From the NCBI GenBank assembly GCA_903876795.1, contig CAIRBK010000072.1:62001-126000 (forward strand): a stretch of 64,000 nt of DNA, given 5' to 3'. The position numbers were made by a program, and so were the translations under genes. Source of the DNA: an uncultured Verrucomicrobiota bacterium. Lineage in GTDB: Bacteria; Verrucomicrobiota; Verrucomicrobiia; Opitutales; Opitutaceae. Positions 9,800-19,900 of the stretch are shown piece after piece. The first letter of the stretch is position 1. Every line of letters starts with the position of its first letter. The notes under the pieces are model-generated. The model was given only the letters and a program-made list of their open reading frames with translations, did no database searches and was not told the DNA's origin.

Positions 9800-9811
9800 C
9801 CGCCCGTTCCC

Positions 9812-10573
9812 ATGAAACACTTCACGACCATCCTCGGCCACGAGATCCGCATGTTGCTGGTCAGCTCCAGCACCTACATCGCCGCCGTGCTCTTCCTCGC
9901 GGTGATGGGATTCGTTTTCTCCGGCGTGCTGGAGAATTACAGCGCCTCCGCCCAGGAGACCTCGCCCGCCGCCGTGTTTTTCCAACTTTTCTGGCTGCCC
10001 GTGTTTTTCATGGTGCCGCTGCTCACCATGAAGTGCCTCGCCGAGGAACGCCGCCTGGGCACCCTGGAGACGCTGCTGACCGCCCCCGTGTCGACCACCG
10101 AGGTCGTGCTGGGCAAATACTTCGCCGCCTACTTTCTCTACGTCATGCTCTGGGCTTCGACCGGCGGGTTTTTCCACATCCTCCATTCGTTCGCCGGCGA
10201 CGCGCGGTTCCTTGATCTCGGGCCGCTGCTCGGCGGCTACCTCTTCATCGCGGTTTCCGGCCTGCTGTACGTCGCGCTCGGCGTGTTCGCCAGCTCGCTT
10301 TCGCGCAACCAGGCGGTGGCCGGCATCCTCGCGTTCACCCTGCTGTTCGCCGCGATCATCGGCGTGCGATTCGTGGGGACGCTGGAGGTGCTCAACCTGG
10401 AGACGATGCAGCCGCTGCGGGCCGCCGTCGATTACACGATGGTCTTCCGCCACCTGGAGGATTTCACGCGCGGCGTCGTGGATACGCGCCAGCTGCTCTT
10501 CTATGTGAGCGGCACCGTGCTCGCGCTCATATTCAGCATCCTCGGCGTCGAGGCCAAACTCATCCATAGCTGA
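9812..10573 (+). CDS. ABC-2 type permease, GldF-like
   Basis: The 253-residue product contains about six hydrophobic segments, including SSTYIAAVLFLAVMGFVFSG, FFQLFWLPVFFMVPLLTMK, LLGGYLFIAVSGLLYVALGVFASSL and AGILAFTLLFAAIIGVRF. The motif EERRLGTLETLLTAPVSTTEVVLGKYFAAY after the second helix is characteristic of ABC-2 permeases of the Gld/Nos type. It begins 12 bases after the ATPase gene and ends 2 bases before the GldG-like gene, which supports one operon. It should be the inner-membrane channel partner of the preceding ATPase. Confidence 0.9.
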   Translation: MKHFTTILGHEIRMLLVSSSTYIAAVLFLAVMGFVFSGVLENYSASAQETSPAAVFFQLFWLPVFFMVPLLTMKCLAEERRLGTLETLLTAPVSTTEVVLGKYFAAYFLYVMLWASTGGFFHILHSFAGDARFLDLGPLLGGYLFIAVSGLLYVALGVFASSLSRNQAVAGILAFTLLFAAIIGVRFVGTLEVLNLETMQPLRAAVDYTMVFRHLEDFTRGVVDTRQLLFYVSGTVLALIFSILGVEAKLIHS

Positions 10574-10575
10574 CC

Positions 10576-12045
10576 ATGGCCAAGTCCCCTTCTTTTCTCA
10601 AGGTCCGCTGGGTCCGCACCCTCAATCTTCTCGCCCAGGCCGTTCTGTTTGTCGCGTTCTTCGCCGGGCTCAACTACCTCGCGGTCCACTACGCCTGGCG
10701 CTTCGACCTCACCGAAAACCGCAGCCACTCGCTCTCCCCCGAGACTCTCGCCTACCTGAAAAATCTGTCCGAGCCCGTGCGCGTCGTCGTCACGCTCACC
10801 GAGGACAGCGACAACGAGCAGGTCGCCCAGGCCTACCGCGACGTGGGCGGACTCCTCCGTGAATACGGCTTCGCCACCGCCGGCAACCCCCGGGGCCGCG
10901 TCACTGCGGAGTTCCTCGATGTCTTCCAGCGCCGCCGCGACGCCGAAGCCCTCGGCATCGAGCAGCCCAACACCGTGCTGGTCCTCTGCGGAGACCGCCG
11001 CCGCGTCGTGGGGCTGGAGGAACTTTACCAGGTCGAGAACCAGCGTAAAAAGGCCTTCCTCGGTGAAAAGGCCCTTACGGCGGCCATTCTCGACGTCTCC
11101 AGCCCGGTTAAGAAAAAAATCTATTTCCTCACCGGCCACGGCGAGATGGAGCTGTCCGACGTGAGTCCCGAGCGCGGGCTTTCCTCCCTGAATGCCGAGC
11201 TCAATGCCCGCAACTTCGCGGTCGATTTCATCGACCTCGCCCAGGCCCGCAAGATACCCGACGACGCCGCGGTGATCGTGATCGCCGGCCCCCAGGGCCG
11301 TTTCGACGCCCTCGAGGAGGAGTTGCTGCGCCAATACCTCTCCAACCGCGCCGGCCGGGTGCTTGCGTTGATCGCCCCGGGTTATCCGGTCGGGCTGGAC
11401 GATCTTTTCTACGACTGGGGCGTGCTGGTGGACGACGTGCTCGTCTACGACACCGGAGCCACCGGGCAGAGCGAGACCGGAGACCTCATCCTGCCCGCCC
11501 TGGCCGAGCACCCGCTCACCGGTTCCCTTCTCAACTACAAGATCCCGCTGCGCTTCGGCCTCTCCCGCTCGGTGCGGCCCGATCCGGGACGCACCCTCGA
11601 CACCAACCTCGTCGTTACGCCGCTCGTGGCCACCACCGAGCAGGCCTGGGGCGAACGCAATTACCGCGACCGCTCCACCCCGGTTTTTGCCCCGGGAGTG
11701 GACCTGCCCGGCCGTGTGACCGTGGTGACGGCCTCCGAGCGCCGCACCGCCCGCAACAATCTTCCGTTCACGGTGCCCGGCGGGCGTCTCGTCACCTACG
11801 GCAGCGCCGACTGGATCGCCAACGGCCGCCTCGGCGTCATCGGCAACCTCTCCTTCTTCATGGCGGCCGTTAACTGGACGGCCGACCGCGACATCGACCT
11901 CAACGTTCCCGTCCGCCCCGTCTCCTCGTTCCAACTCGCCCTCAGCCAGGGGCAGCTCCAGCGGCTCCGTTTCTGCCTGCTCTTCGTCCTGCCCGGTCTC
12001 GCCGCGCTCGTCGGCCTGCTCGTTTACTGGAACCGCCGCAACTAA
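10576..12045 (+). CDS. GldG-like auxiliary protein of an ABC exporter
   Basis: The 489-residue protein has one N-terminal membrane helix (LNLLAQAVLFVAFFAGLNYLA), a large soluble region and a C-terminal helix (CLLFVLPGLAALVGLLVYW). FDLTENRSHSLSPETLAYLKNLSEPVRVVVTLTED is the typical opening of the ABC_transp_aux/GldG family, and IYFLTGHGEMEL matches the conserved GHGE region. Family members lie with GldA- and GldF-like genes, as here, and are thought to sit outside the membrane as part of the transporter. No enzymatic motif is seen. Confidence 0.88.
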   Translation: MAKSPSFLKVRWVRTLNLLAQAVLFVAFFAGLNYLAVHYAWRFDLTENRSHSLSPETLAYLKNLSEPVRVVVTLTEDSDNEQVAQAYRDVGGLLREYGFATAGNPRGRVTAEFLDVFQRRRDAEALGIEQPNTVLVLCGDRRRVVGLEELYQVENQRKKAFLGEKALTAAILDVSSPVKKKIYFLTGHGEMELSDVSPERGLSSLNAELNARNFAVDFIDLAQARKIPDDAAVIVIAGPQGRFDALEEELLRQYLSNRAGRVLALIAPGYPVGLDDLFYDWGVLVDDVLVYDTGATGQSETGDLILPALAEHPLTGSLLNYKIPLRFGLSRSVRPDPGRTLDTNLVVTPLVATTEQAWGERNYRDRSTPVFAPGVDLPGRVTVVTASERRTARNNLPFTVPGGRLVTYGSADWIANGRLGVIGNLSFFMAAVNWTADRDIDLNVPVRPVSSFQLALSQGQLQRLRFCLLFVLPGLAALVGLLVYWNRRN

Positions 12046-12066
12046 CCCTTTTCCGCAGCCTCCCTC

Positions 12067-14058
12067 ATGCGCACCAAAGTCACGCTTGTCCTGCTTCTCC
12101 TGAACGTCGCGCTCCTGGCCGTCATCATCTACGCCCGCCGCGAATGGCAGGCCGAACGCGAGATCGCCCGCCTCAGCAAACGCCTCCTGGCCAACGAAGC
12201 CATCCGTCTCAACTCGCTGGAAATTTCCGTCTCCGGCAACGACCGCAAGATCCGTCTCGAACGCGCTTCCGAAACCGCGCCCTGGGAGCTCAAGTCCCCC
12301 ATCAACTGGCCGGCCAACGATTTTGCCGTGCGCCGCATCATCCACGAGCTGGAGTTTCTGGAGTCCGAGACTTCCTTCCCGGTCGATGGCCTCGAAAAGA
12401 GCGGCCGGTCCCTGGCCGATTACGGCCTCGCCCCGGCCCGCCTCACCCTGGCCTTCACCCGCCCGGCCGCCAAGCCCGGCGCGCCCGACATCGTCACTCG
12501 CCTCGCCGTCGGCGACGTCACCAAGGTCGGCAACCGCCTCTACGTGCTCTCGCCCGACGGCCGCACCGTCCATGTCGTCGGTCGCAGCCTTGCCGAGAGC
12601 CTTGTCGTGAGCCTGGACGACCTGAGGACCGACACGCTTTTCACCATCCCCGTCTTTGAGGTGCGTTCCCTCGGCCTGCAAAACGCCGCGCCCGCCCCTC
12701 GCGTGCGCCTGCGTCGCGACGGCGCCCGCTGGTCCTTCGAGGCCCCCATCGTCACCCGCGCCGGCAAGGCCCCGGCCGAGGTCGCCGTCGCCGGCCTCAA
12801 TCGCCTGCGCACCCAGCGTTTTCTGGCCGACGCCTCCAGCGCCGACACCGGCCTCGACAAGCCCGACCTGCGCGTGACCATCGAGGGCAACGGCCGCCGC
12901 GAGACCCTCCTGATCGGCCGCCCTTTCCCCGCCGCACCCTCCGCGCCAAAAGAATCCGACAGCCCGTCCACCGCCTACTACGCCCGCATGGAGGACCGCC
13001 CCCAGGTCTTTGTCACCGCGATCCCGGACGGTCTCATCGACACCCTGCGCCGCGCGCAGGAAACCCTCCGCGACACCCGCGTGCTCGATTTCGACACCGC
13101 CTCCGTCACCGCGATCACCTTGATTGCGCCCGGTCAGGCCGAGCCTCTCAACCTGACCCGAGGCGACACCACCAACTGGCTGATCGTCCGTTCCGGTGCC
13201 GCCCCCGCCATCCCCGCCGACACCAAGCTCGTCGAGACCCTTCTGCAGCGACTCTCCCTCCTCACCGCCACCCCCCACGCTCCCGGCGAATCCGCCTTCT
13301 TGCGCGACGCCCCCTCCGCCGCCGAGGTCGAGAACTACGGCTTCAACCTCCCCCAGCGCGAGATCACCCTGTCGTTTGCCTCCGCTCCGGGCGGTCCTGC
13401 CGGCGGCGGCCCCGGCAAGATCACCCTGCAACTCGGCGTGGGCGGCGCCGAGGGCGGCACCGTGCAGGCCCGCGTCACCGGCCAGTCCTTCATTTACGCG
13501 GTCGCCCCCGACACCCTCAACGACCTGACGGTCGCCGCCTTGTTCTACCGCGAGAGGGTCCTGCGCACCCTCCCCGAGGGCGCGCAGATCACCGGCCTCT
13601 CCCTCGTCGCCAACGACGCGCCCGAAAAACCGCTGCTCTCCCTGCGCCGTCCCGACGGCCAGTCCTGGGCCGACGTCCTCGCCGCCGAGACGGCCCCGCG
13701 CCGCGCCGCGTTGACCGCGTTGCTCGCCGGCGTGGCCACGCTGCGCGCCAAGCAGTTCGTGAACGACGGCTTCACCGAGACCACCTTGGTGGACGGCAAG
13801 CCCGCCCCTTGGAAATACACGCTCGAGGCCACCCTCGTCCTGGGCGGCTCCGCAGGCGCGCCCCAGACCGGCGTCACCTCGTTGCAAATCGCCGAACGCT
13901 CCGGCGGCGGCGCCCAGCTCGCCGGCTCCCGTGAGTTTGGGGTCGTCTTTGCCCTGGAACAGCCGGTGCTCGACGCCCTCTGGACGCTCACCTACGGCGA
14001 ACGCGATCCCGGCCCGCCGGCGGTCGTCGCCCCGGACGCCACGCCCCCGGCCCCCTGA
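12067..14058 (+). CDS. DUF4340-domain protein
   Basis: The 663-residue product starts with a membrane anchor (VTLVLLLLNVALLAVIIYA). It then shows repeats of the DUF4340 type, seen as WELKSPINWPANDFAVRRIIHELEFLESETSF, DYGLAPARLTLAF and VGDVTKVGNRLYV, and a second unit with NYGFNLPQREITLSF. DUF4340 proteins regularly follow GldG-like genes, and this one begins 21 bases after it. It is likely a periplasmic part of the same export complex. The Ala/Pro-rich C-terminus (PPAVVAPDATPPAP) looks disordered. No catalytic residues can be assigned. Confidence 0.85.
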   Translation: MRTKVTLVLLLLNVALLAVIIYARREWQAEREIARLSKRLLANEAIRLNSLEISVSGNDRKIRLERASETAPWELKSPINWPANDFAVRRIIHELEFLESETSFPVDGLEKSGRSLADYGLAPARLTLAFTRPAAKPGAPDIVTRLAVGDVTKVGNRLYVLSPDGRTVHVVGRSLAESLVVSLDDLRTDTLFTIPVFEVRSLGLQNAAPAPRVRLRRDGARWSFEAPIVTRAGKAPAEVAVAGLNRLRTQRFLADASSADTGLDKPDLRVTIEGNGRRETLLIGRPFPAAPSAPKESDSPSTAYYARMEDRPQVFVTAIPDGLIDTLRRAQETLRDTRVLDFDTASVTAITLIAPGQAEPLNLTRGDTTNWLIVRSGAAPAIPADTKLVETLLQRLSLLTATPHAPGESAFLRDAPSAAEVENYGFNLPQREITLSFASAPGGPAGGGPGKITLQLGVGGAEGGTVQARVTGQSFIYAVAPDTLNDLTVAALFYRERVLRTLPEGAQITGLSLVANDAPEKPLLSLRRPDGQSWADVLAAETAPRRAALTALLAGVATLRAKQFVNDGFTETTLVDGKPAPWKYTLEATLVLGGSAGAPQTGVTSLQIAERSGGGAQLAGSREFGVVFALEQPVLDALWTLTYGERDPGPPAVVAPDATPPAP

Positions 14059-14069
14059 TCTCCCCGAGC

Positions 14070-16868
14070 ATGGTTCTGCGCAAGGCATGGAAAGTCAGCT
14101 GGTGGTGTACCCGCCAGGGCGCCCGACTGGTCCTCTGGACCGGTTGGTTCCTGCTCGTCGTGCTGCTGGCGTTTCAGGCGCATCTGCTGTCCACCCGCCA
14201 TGTGTCCGTCCCCGAGCCGCTGCGCCAGGCCATCACCGAGCGGCTCGCGGCCCGGGGGCTGCGGTTTGAGTTTGGCCGCGCGGTCATGGATTTTTCCGGC
14301 AACGTGATCGTCGAGCACGTCAGCCTGGGACCGTCGTCGCTGCCCGGGCCGCTGGCCACCGCCGCCTCCGTCTATGCCAAACTCGACCCTTGGGACCTCC
14401 TTTTCCGGCGTCTCGACATCCGGGAACTGCGCGTCAGCGGCTTCGACCTGCGGCTGCCGTCCGCGGACCCTTCTCCGGGTGCCTCCGGCGAGCTGGTCGC
14501 GGGCGGCATCGACCTGGCCGTCAGGCCCGCCGGCCGGGACCTGGAGGTGTCGCACTTCTCCGGATACGTCGGCCGGCTGCCCGTCGTGGTCGCCGGCCGG
14601 CTGCGCCTGACCGGTGCGTCCGGTGCCGGCACCCTTCAAGGGATCTCGCCCGAAAGGTTGACCGCCGTCTGGACCGACGTTGCCCGGCGTGTGCGCGGGC
14701 TCGACGCCTGGCTGGCCGCCGCCGACTCGCCCCGGCTGATAATCGGGCTGCAACCGGCCCCGCGCGGCGAGCCGGTCGCCTCGGTGGAGTTCCTCGCCGC
14801 TTCCGTCGATTTGTCCAAGCTCCCGGGCTCGCGCTCCGGCATCCTCACCGGCGTGCGCGCCGCCGCGACCGTGCGCCCGACCGATCCGCTCCCGCTGCCG
14901 CTCGAAATCACCGGAGCGGTGTCGTCGGCCCGGTTCGCCCCCGACTGGGAGGCGGGACCGCTCGCCTTCCGCCTGCGCGGCACGGCGGGCGGCGAAGCCC
15001 CTCCGGCGCTCGGTTCGCTGGACGCGCAACTGGATTCGCTGCGCTGGCGGGGGATCGAGGCCGGACCTGTCGCCCTCGAACTCGCTCCGGAAGGCGAGAC
15101 CGCTTTCAGGGCGGATCTATCGCTCGGCCTCGCCCGATCCCCCTGGCGGCTGCGGGGCACGGTCGATCCCTTCGCGGGACAGGCCGGCGTGACGCTCGAC
15201 GGTTTCGTGGGGGACGCCACCCTCGCGTTTGCCGGCGCGCAGATCGGTCGCGATCTCGCCACGCTGCTGGACCCGGCCCAGGCCGCGCCGTTGCACGCCG
15301 CCGCGCGCTTCGCTCCCGGCTGGAAACTCGTGAACGTCTCCGGCCGTTTGCACAGCGGCTTCGTGCTGGTCGGCGGCGTGCCCCTGCACGAGACCGGCAC
15401 CGAGTTTTTCTACGACGGCGAGCGGGTGCTCTGCGACAACCTCGTGCTTCGCCAGGGCGCCAGTCTCGCCCACGGCAGTTATGAGATGGATACGCGCACC
15501 ATGGACTTCCGCTTCCTGCTCACCGGCGGGCTGCGCCCGATGGGCATCTCCGGATGGTTTCACGAATGGTGGAGCAACTTTTTCCAGACCTTCGATTTCA
15601 GCCGCGCGGTGCCGGTCGCCGACGTCGATGTCGGGGGCCGCTGGGGCGACCCTGCGGCGACTCGGGTCTTTGTCGCCGCCGACGGCTTGGGCGCGGGCGT
15701 CAAGGGCGTGGAGTTCGACCGCGTGCGCGCCCGGCTCTTCCTGCGTCCGCAATGGTTCGACATTCGCCATTTCGAGGTCGGACGCGGGGACCACGCGGCC
15801 TCGGGCTGGCTTTCGCGTTCGCTCGACCTGGAGCGGAATACCTGGAGCCGCATGGATTTCTCGGTCGACTCCAGCCTGCCGCTGGCCATGATCGAGCGGC
15901 TTTTCCCGGAGGAATCGACCGAGTTGCTGGCACCCTATCGCTTCGACGCCCCGCCGCGACTCCGCCTGGCCGGACGGGTGGACAGCGCGGCCTCACCCGA
16001 AGGCAAAAACGAGCGCATCGACATCGGCCTGACCTCCGCCGGAGGCATGACGTTTCACGACTTCGCGTTGTCGGATCTCGTTTTTCAGGCGAGGCTCGTC
16101 GATGACCGCATCGAATTGCCGGTCCTGGCCTTCGGTTTCGCCGGCGGCCGCGCCCAGGGGCAGGCCACGTTGCAAGGTCCCGGCGACGCCCGTCGTCTCG
16201 GTTTCAACATCACCCTGGCCGGAGCCAACCTCGGCGCCGTCACCCAGGTCGCGGGACGTTTCCAGCCCGCCGCGCCCGTTGCCACCGCCGCGCCCTTGGC
16301 CGCCAAAGTCGCCGAGGCGGCCCGCCTTCGCCAGGAGCGGCTCGACCGGGGACGCGTCGATTTCAACCTCTCGGCCGAGGGCCTCTACGGGGATTTCCAC
16401 AGCTTCAAGGGCGGCGGTCGCGGGGTCGTGACCGGCACCGAACTGGGCCAGCTCAATCTCTTCGGCCCGCTTTCCGAGGCCTTGCGGGGCTCCATCATCA
16501 ACCTCGGCAGTTTTTCGCTCAGGGCGGTGGACGCACCTTTCGAGCTTGAGGGCGACCGCGTGCGCTTCGACGAACTCAGGGTGACCGGCCCCAGCGCGCT
16601 GCTCCAGGCTAAGGGCTACTATCACCTGAACGACGGTTCGCTGGATTTCTCGGCCAAGGTCTATCCCTTCGACGAAACCACCTCCATCCTCGGCAGTGCG
16701 GTGGGCCTCGTCCTCAATCCGTTGTCCCGCGTGTTCGAGGTCAGGCTCCAGGGCACGCTGGCCAATCCGTCCTGGATTTTTGCCTACGGCCCCAGCCGCC
16801 TGCTCAACAAGCTCGTCGGCTCCGAAAAATCCCCGCGGCCTTCCCCGTCCGAAGACTCGGCCCGTTGA
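14070..16868 (+). CDS. Large AsmA-like/DUF3971 envelope protein
   Basis: The 932-residue product begins with one membrane helix (LVLWTGWFLLVVLLAFQAHLL). Long beta-rich repetitive sequence follows. The C-terminal 170 residues resemble the AsmA_2 C-terminal region: GRGVVTGTELGQLNLFGPLSEAL, then LRVTGPSALLQAKGYYHLNDGSLDFSAKVYPF and LNPLSRVFEVRLQGTLANPSW. Proteins of the AsmA/TamB group bridge the periplasm and are linked to phospholipid transport to the outer membrane. It starts 11 bases after the DUF4340 gene, suggesting co-transcription with the exporter. A role in envelope lipid movement is inference from the family. Confidence 0.8.
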   Translation: MVLRKAWKVSWWCTRQGARLVLWTGWFLLVVLLAFQAHLLSTRHVSVPEPLRQAITERLAARGLRFEFGRAVMDFSGNVIVEHVSLGPSSLPGPLATAASVYAKLDPWDLLFRRLDIRELRVSGFDLRLPSADPSPGASGELVAGGIDLAVRPAGRDLEVSHFSGYVGRLPVVVAGRLRLTGASGAGTLQGISPERLTAVWTDVARRVRGLDAWLAAADSPRLIIGLQPAPRGEPVASVEFLAASVDLSKLPGSRSGILTGVRAAATVRPTDPLPLPLEITGAVSSARFAPDWEAGPLAFRLRGTAGGEAPPALGSLDAQLDSLRWRGIEAGPVALELAPEGETAFRADLSLGLARSPWRLRGTVDPFAGQAGVTLDGFVGDATLAFAGAQIGRDLATLLDPAQAAPLHAAARFAPGWKLVNVSGRLHSGFVLVGGVPLHETGTEFFYDGERVLCDNLVLRQGASLAHGSYEMDTRTMDFRFLLTGGLRPMGISGWFHEWWSNFFQTFDFSRAVPVADVDVGGRWGDPAATRVFVAADGLGAGVKGVEFDRVRARLFLRPQWFDIRHFEVGRGDHAASGWLSRSLDLERNTWSRMDFSVDSSLPLAMIERLFPEESTELLAPYRFDAPPRLRLAGRVDSAASPEGKNERIDIGLTSAGGMTFHDFALSDLVFQARLVDDRIELPVLAFGFAGGRAQGQATLQGPGDARRLGFNITLAGANLGAVTQVAGRFQPAAPVATAAPLAAKVAEAARLRQERLDRGRVDFNLSAEGLYGDFHSFKGGGRGVVTGTELGQLNLFGPLSEALRGSIINLGSFSLRAVDAPFELEGDRVRFDELRVTGPSALLQAKGYYHLNDGSLDFSAKVYPFDETTSILGSAVGLVLNPLSRVFEVRLQGTLANPSWIFAYGPSRLLNKLVGSEKSPRPSPSEDSAR

Positions 16869-16946
16869 ACCCGGCTGCCGGCCCGTGCGCCCGCCGGTAA
16901 ATGCAATTGCGCATGGCGTGCGAAAAAATCAAGTTGCCGGCATTCC

Positions 16947-19900
16947 ATGACGCCGTCGCCCACTAACACCGCCAGAGCATGGCTACGGCGCCTCGGGCTA
17001 ATGCTATCCGGCTGCGGTGCGGCCCTCGCCGCCGCAGCCATGCTGGCGGGGCAGGATGCGTTTGGGCTTGGTGGTCTGTTTGGCTACAAAACACTGCCCG
17101 GAGTGCTCGGCCTGGGAATGATCGGCGCGATCCTGATCGCGGTCGAGTTGGGCCATCGCCGCGCGGCCTGGCTGGGGCTCCTGCCGGCTTTGCTGGGATT
17201 GTTTTCTTTATGCGAGACCGTCGGCTGGACCGGGTGGAGTGCCGAGGCCGCCATCGGCGCGTGGATCACCGGGGATAAGGCCGGCCCCGTCGAGACCATG
17301 CCCGTCGCGGTCGCCGCCGCACTTTGCGTGCTCGGCTTCCTGCTGCCGTGGCTGGCCCGCTCCCGCCGCGAGGACTCCTGTTTGCCGTTCGTCTCCGTGG
17401 TCGCCTCGGTTTTGGGAGCCATCGGTATCGCCGCGCTGGTCGGCCACGCCTTGAGCATGCCGGGCTCCAGAAGCTGGAGTGCGATCGCCGGACTTCCCCC
17501 AGTCCTCGCCCTCGGTCTGCTCGGGCTCGGCGGCTCGTTGCTCGCCTTCGCCTTGGCGGGGCACGCCCGTCGCCACATCCCGGGCCCGGTCTGGCTGCCG
17601 TTGCCCGTCATCATAGGCTGCGGCACCTTGACCGTGGTTATCTGGGCCGGACTGCGCGAACGCGAGGATGTCTACCTGGGGGCCAACGCCCAGATCGCCA
17701 TCAATAACTTCGCCGGCAACATCAACCTCGAGTTCGAGCGCCAGACCGCGTCCCTCGAGCGCATGGCCCGGCGCTGGGATACCGGCGGCAATCTCGCCTC
17801 ATGGGAAGCGGATGCCTCCACCTGGATGGATGAAGCTCCGGGGGCCCATGCGCTCGCCCTTGTCGCCCGCGACGGTGCCACCGCCTGGTACTACCCCCGT
17901 GCCGGCAACGAAAACCTCATCGCTTTCCGGCAAACCGACGATCCCGTCCGCCGTGCCGCCATTTTGTCCGTCGGAAGATCCGGGGCTCCCGCCGCCACCG
18001 CCACTCTGGATATCCCCGGCCGCGGCCGCGGGTTCGTAATCTACGCGCCCGTTTATCGGGACGGCATTCGCTCCCATTTTTTGGCGGCCGAGTTCACCTA
18101 TCAGCGTTTCATGGATGTCATGGACCGACGGCTCAAGCTCGCGCCTTTCCACCGGTGCGCGGTTTACCTTGGCGATGACCGCGTCTACTCCTCCACCCAA
18201 CTCGGGCCGCCCTCGCGGGAGAGTTCGCGTGTGCTCGAATCGGTGTTCACCCTGCAAAACCGCCGTCTGCGCGTCGTCATGGAGCCCACCGAGGACTTCC
18301 TGGCAAACAACCGCCATTTCCTGCCTGAAATCTCGCTGGCCGCCGGTTTGGGCATCACCAGCCTGCTCGGCCTGAGCGTCCACTTCGCCCGCACCGCCCG
18401 GTCGGGACTGGGCGCCGTGGAAATCACCAATCGCCGCCTGCGCGACGAAAACGAGGAGCGCCGCCGCGTAGAGGCGATGCTCAAGGTCTCCGACGAACGT
18501 CTCCGCCTCGCGCTCGACGCCACCGTGATCGGCATCTTCGAGTGGGATTGCCAGGCGGGCACGATTCACTTCGACAACGGCTTGGGCAACCTGCTCGGCC
18601 TTCCCGATGCCCTGGGGCCTTCCACCCCTGAGGACTGGCAGGCCCTCATCCATCCCGACGACCTGCCCGGCTACACCCAGGTCATGCGCGAACAACTCGG
18701 CGGCGGGCTGCTCTTCACCGACCCCGAATACCGTGTGCGCACCGCCGGCGGTCAATGGCGGTGGATCTACATGCGCGCCAAGACGGTTTCCAAGGCCGCG
18801 ACCGGCACCCCCGCGCGCATTGTCGGCACCCTGCAGGACGTCACCTCCCGCCGCGAGGCTGAGCAGTCGCTGCTTTCCAGCCAGGCCGTCGCCCGCAAGC
18901 TCGCCTTCGTGGCCAGCCGCACCGACAACCTCGTGCTCATCATCACTGCGGCCGGCGCCATCGAGTGGATCAACGCCTCGTTCGAACGCGTCCTTGAATA
19001 CTCCATGCCCGAGGTCAACGGCCTTAAGCTCCACTCCTTCACCCGGGGCCCCGAGACCAGCGCGCACGCCGTGCGCCGCATCCAGGTCGCGCTCGCCCGC
19101 GGCGAAGGCATCTCGACCGACATCGTCGCCTACTCCAAATCCGGCCGCAAATACCATCTGGATCTCGAAATTCAGCCCGTGCGCGACGAACGCGGCGTTC
19201 TGGAAAACTTCATCGCCATCGGGGCCGACATCACCACCCGCGTGGAAACCGAGAAGGCCCTGCGCCGCGCCAAGACCGAGGCCGACGACGCCTCCAGGGC
19301 CAAGAGCGACTTCCTCGCCTCCATGTCGCACGAGATCCGCACGCCCATGAACGGCGTCATCGGCATGACCAGCCTTCTGCTCGAGGGTCTGCTCACTCCC
19401 GAGCAGCGCGACTCGGTCAACACCATCCGCAACAGCGGCGAGACCCTCCTCACCATCATCAACGACCTGCTCGATTTCTCCAAGGTCGAGTCGGGCAAGC
19501 TCGACATCGAACATCGTCCCTTCGATCTGGCCGCCTGCGTCGAGGAGACCTTGGATCTTTTCGCCGGCCAGGCTGCCGACCGCGGCATCGAGCTCACTCA
19601 TTTCATCGCCCCGGCTGTCCCTGCGGCCGTTTCCGGCGACGTCAATCGCCTGCGCCAGGTTTTCTCCAATCTCGTCAACAACGCCGTCAAGTTCACCCCT
19701 GCTGGCCGCGTTGACTTGCTTGTCGATATCGCGCCCGCCGACCCCGCCCGGCCCCCCTTGCTACCCGGTCGCATCCTCGTCTCAGTCACGGTGACCGACA
19801 CCGGCATCGGCATACCTCCCGATCGCCTCGACCGCCTCTTCAAGCCGTTCTCCCAGGTGGACTCCTCCACCAATCGCAAATACGGCGGCACCGGCCTCGG

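Noticed and set aside
10501-14088. 1195-codon open frame on the minus strand opposite the exporter genes
   Set aside because: It lies antisense to three well-recognised genes. Its Gly/Ala/Arg/Glu-rich product has no domain, as expected for shadow frames in high-GC DNA.
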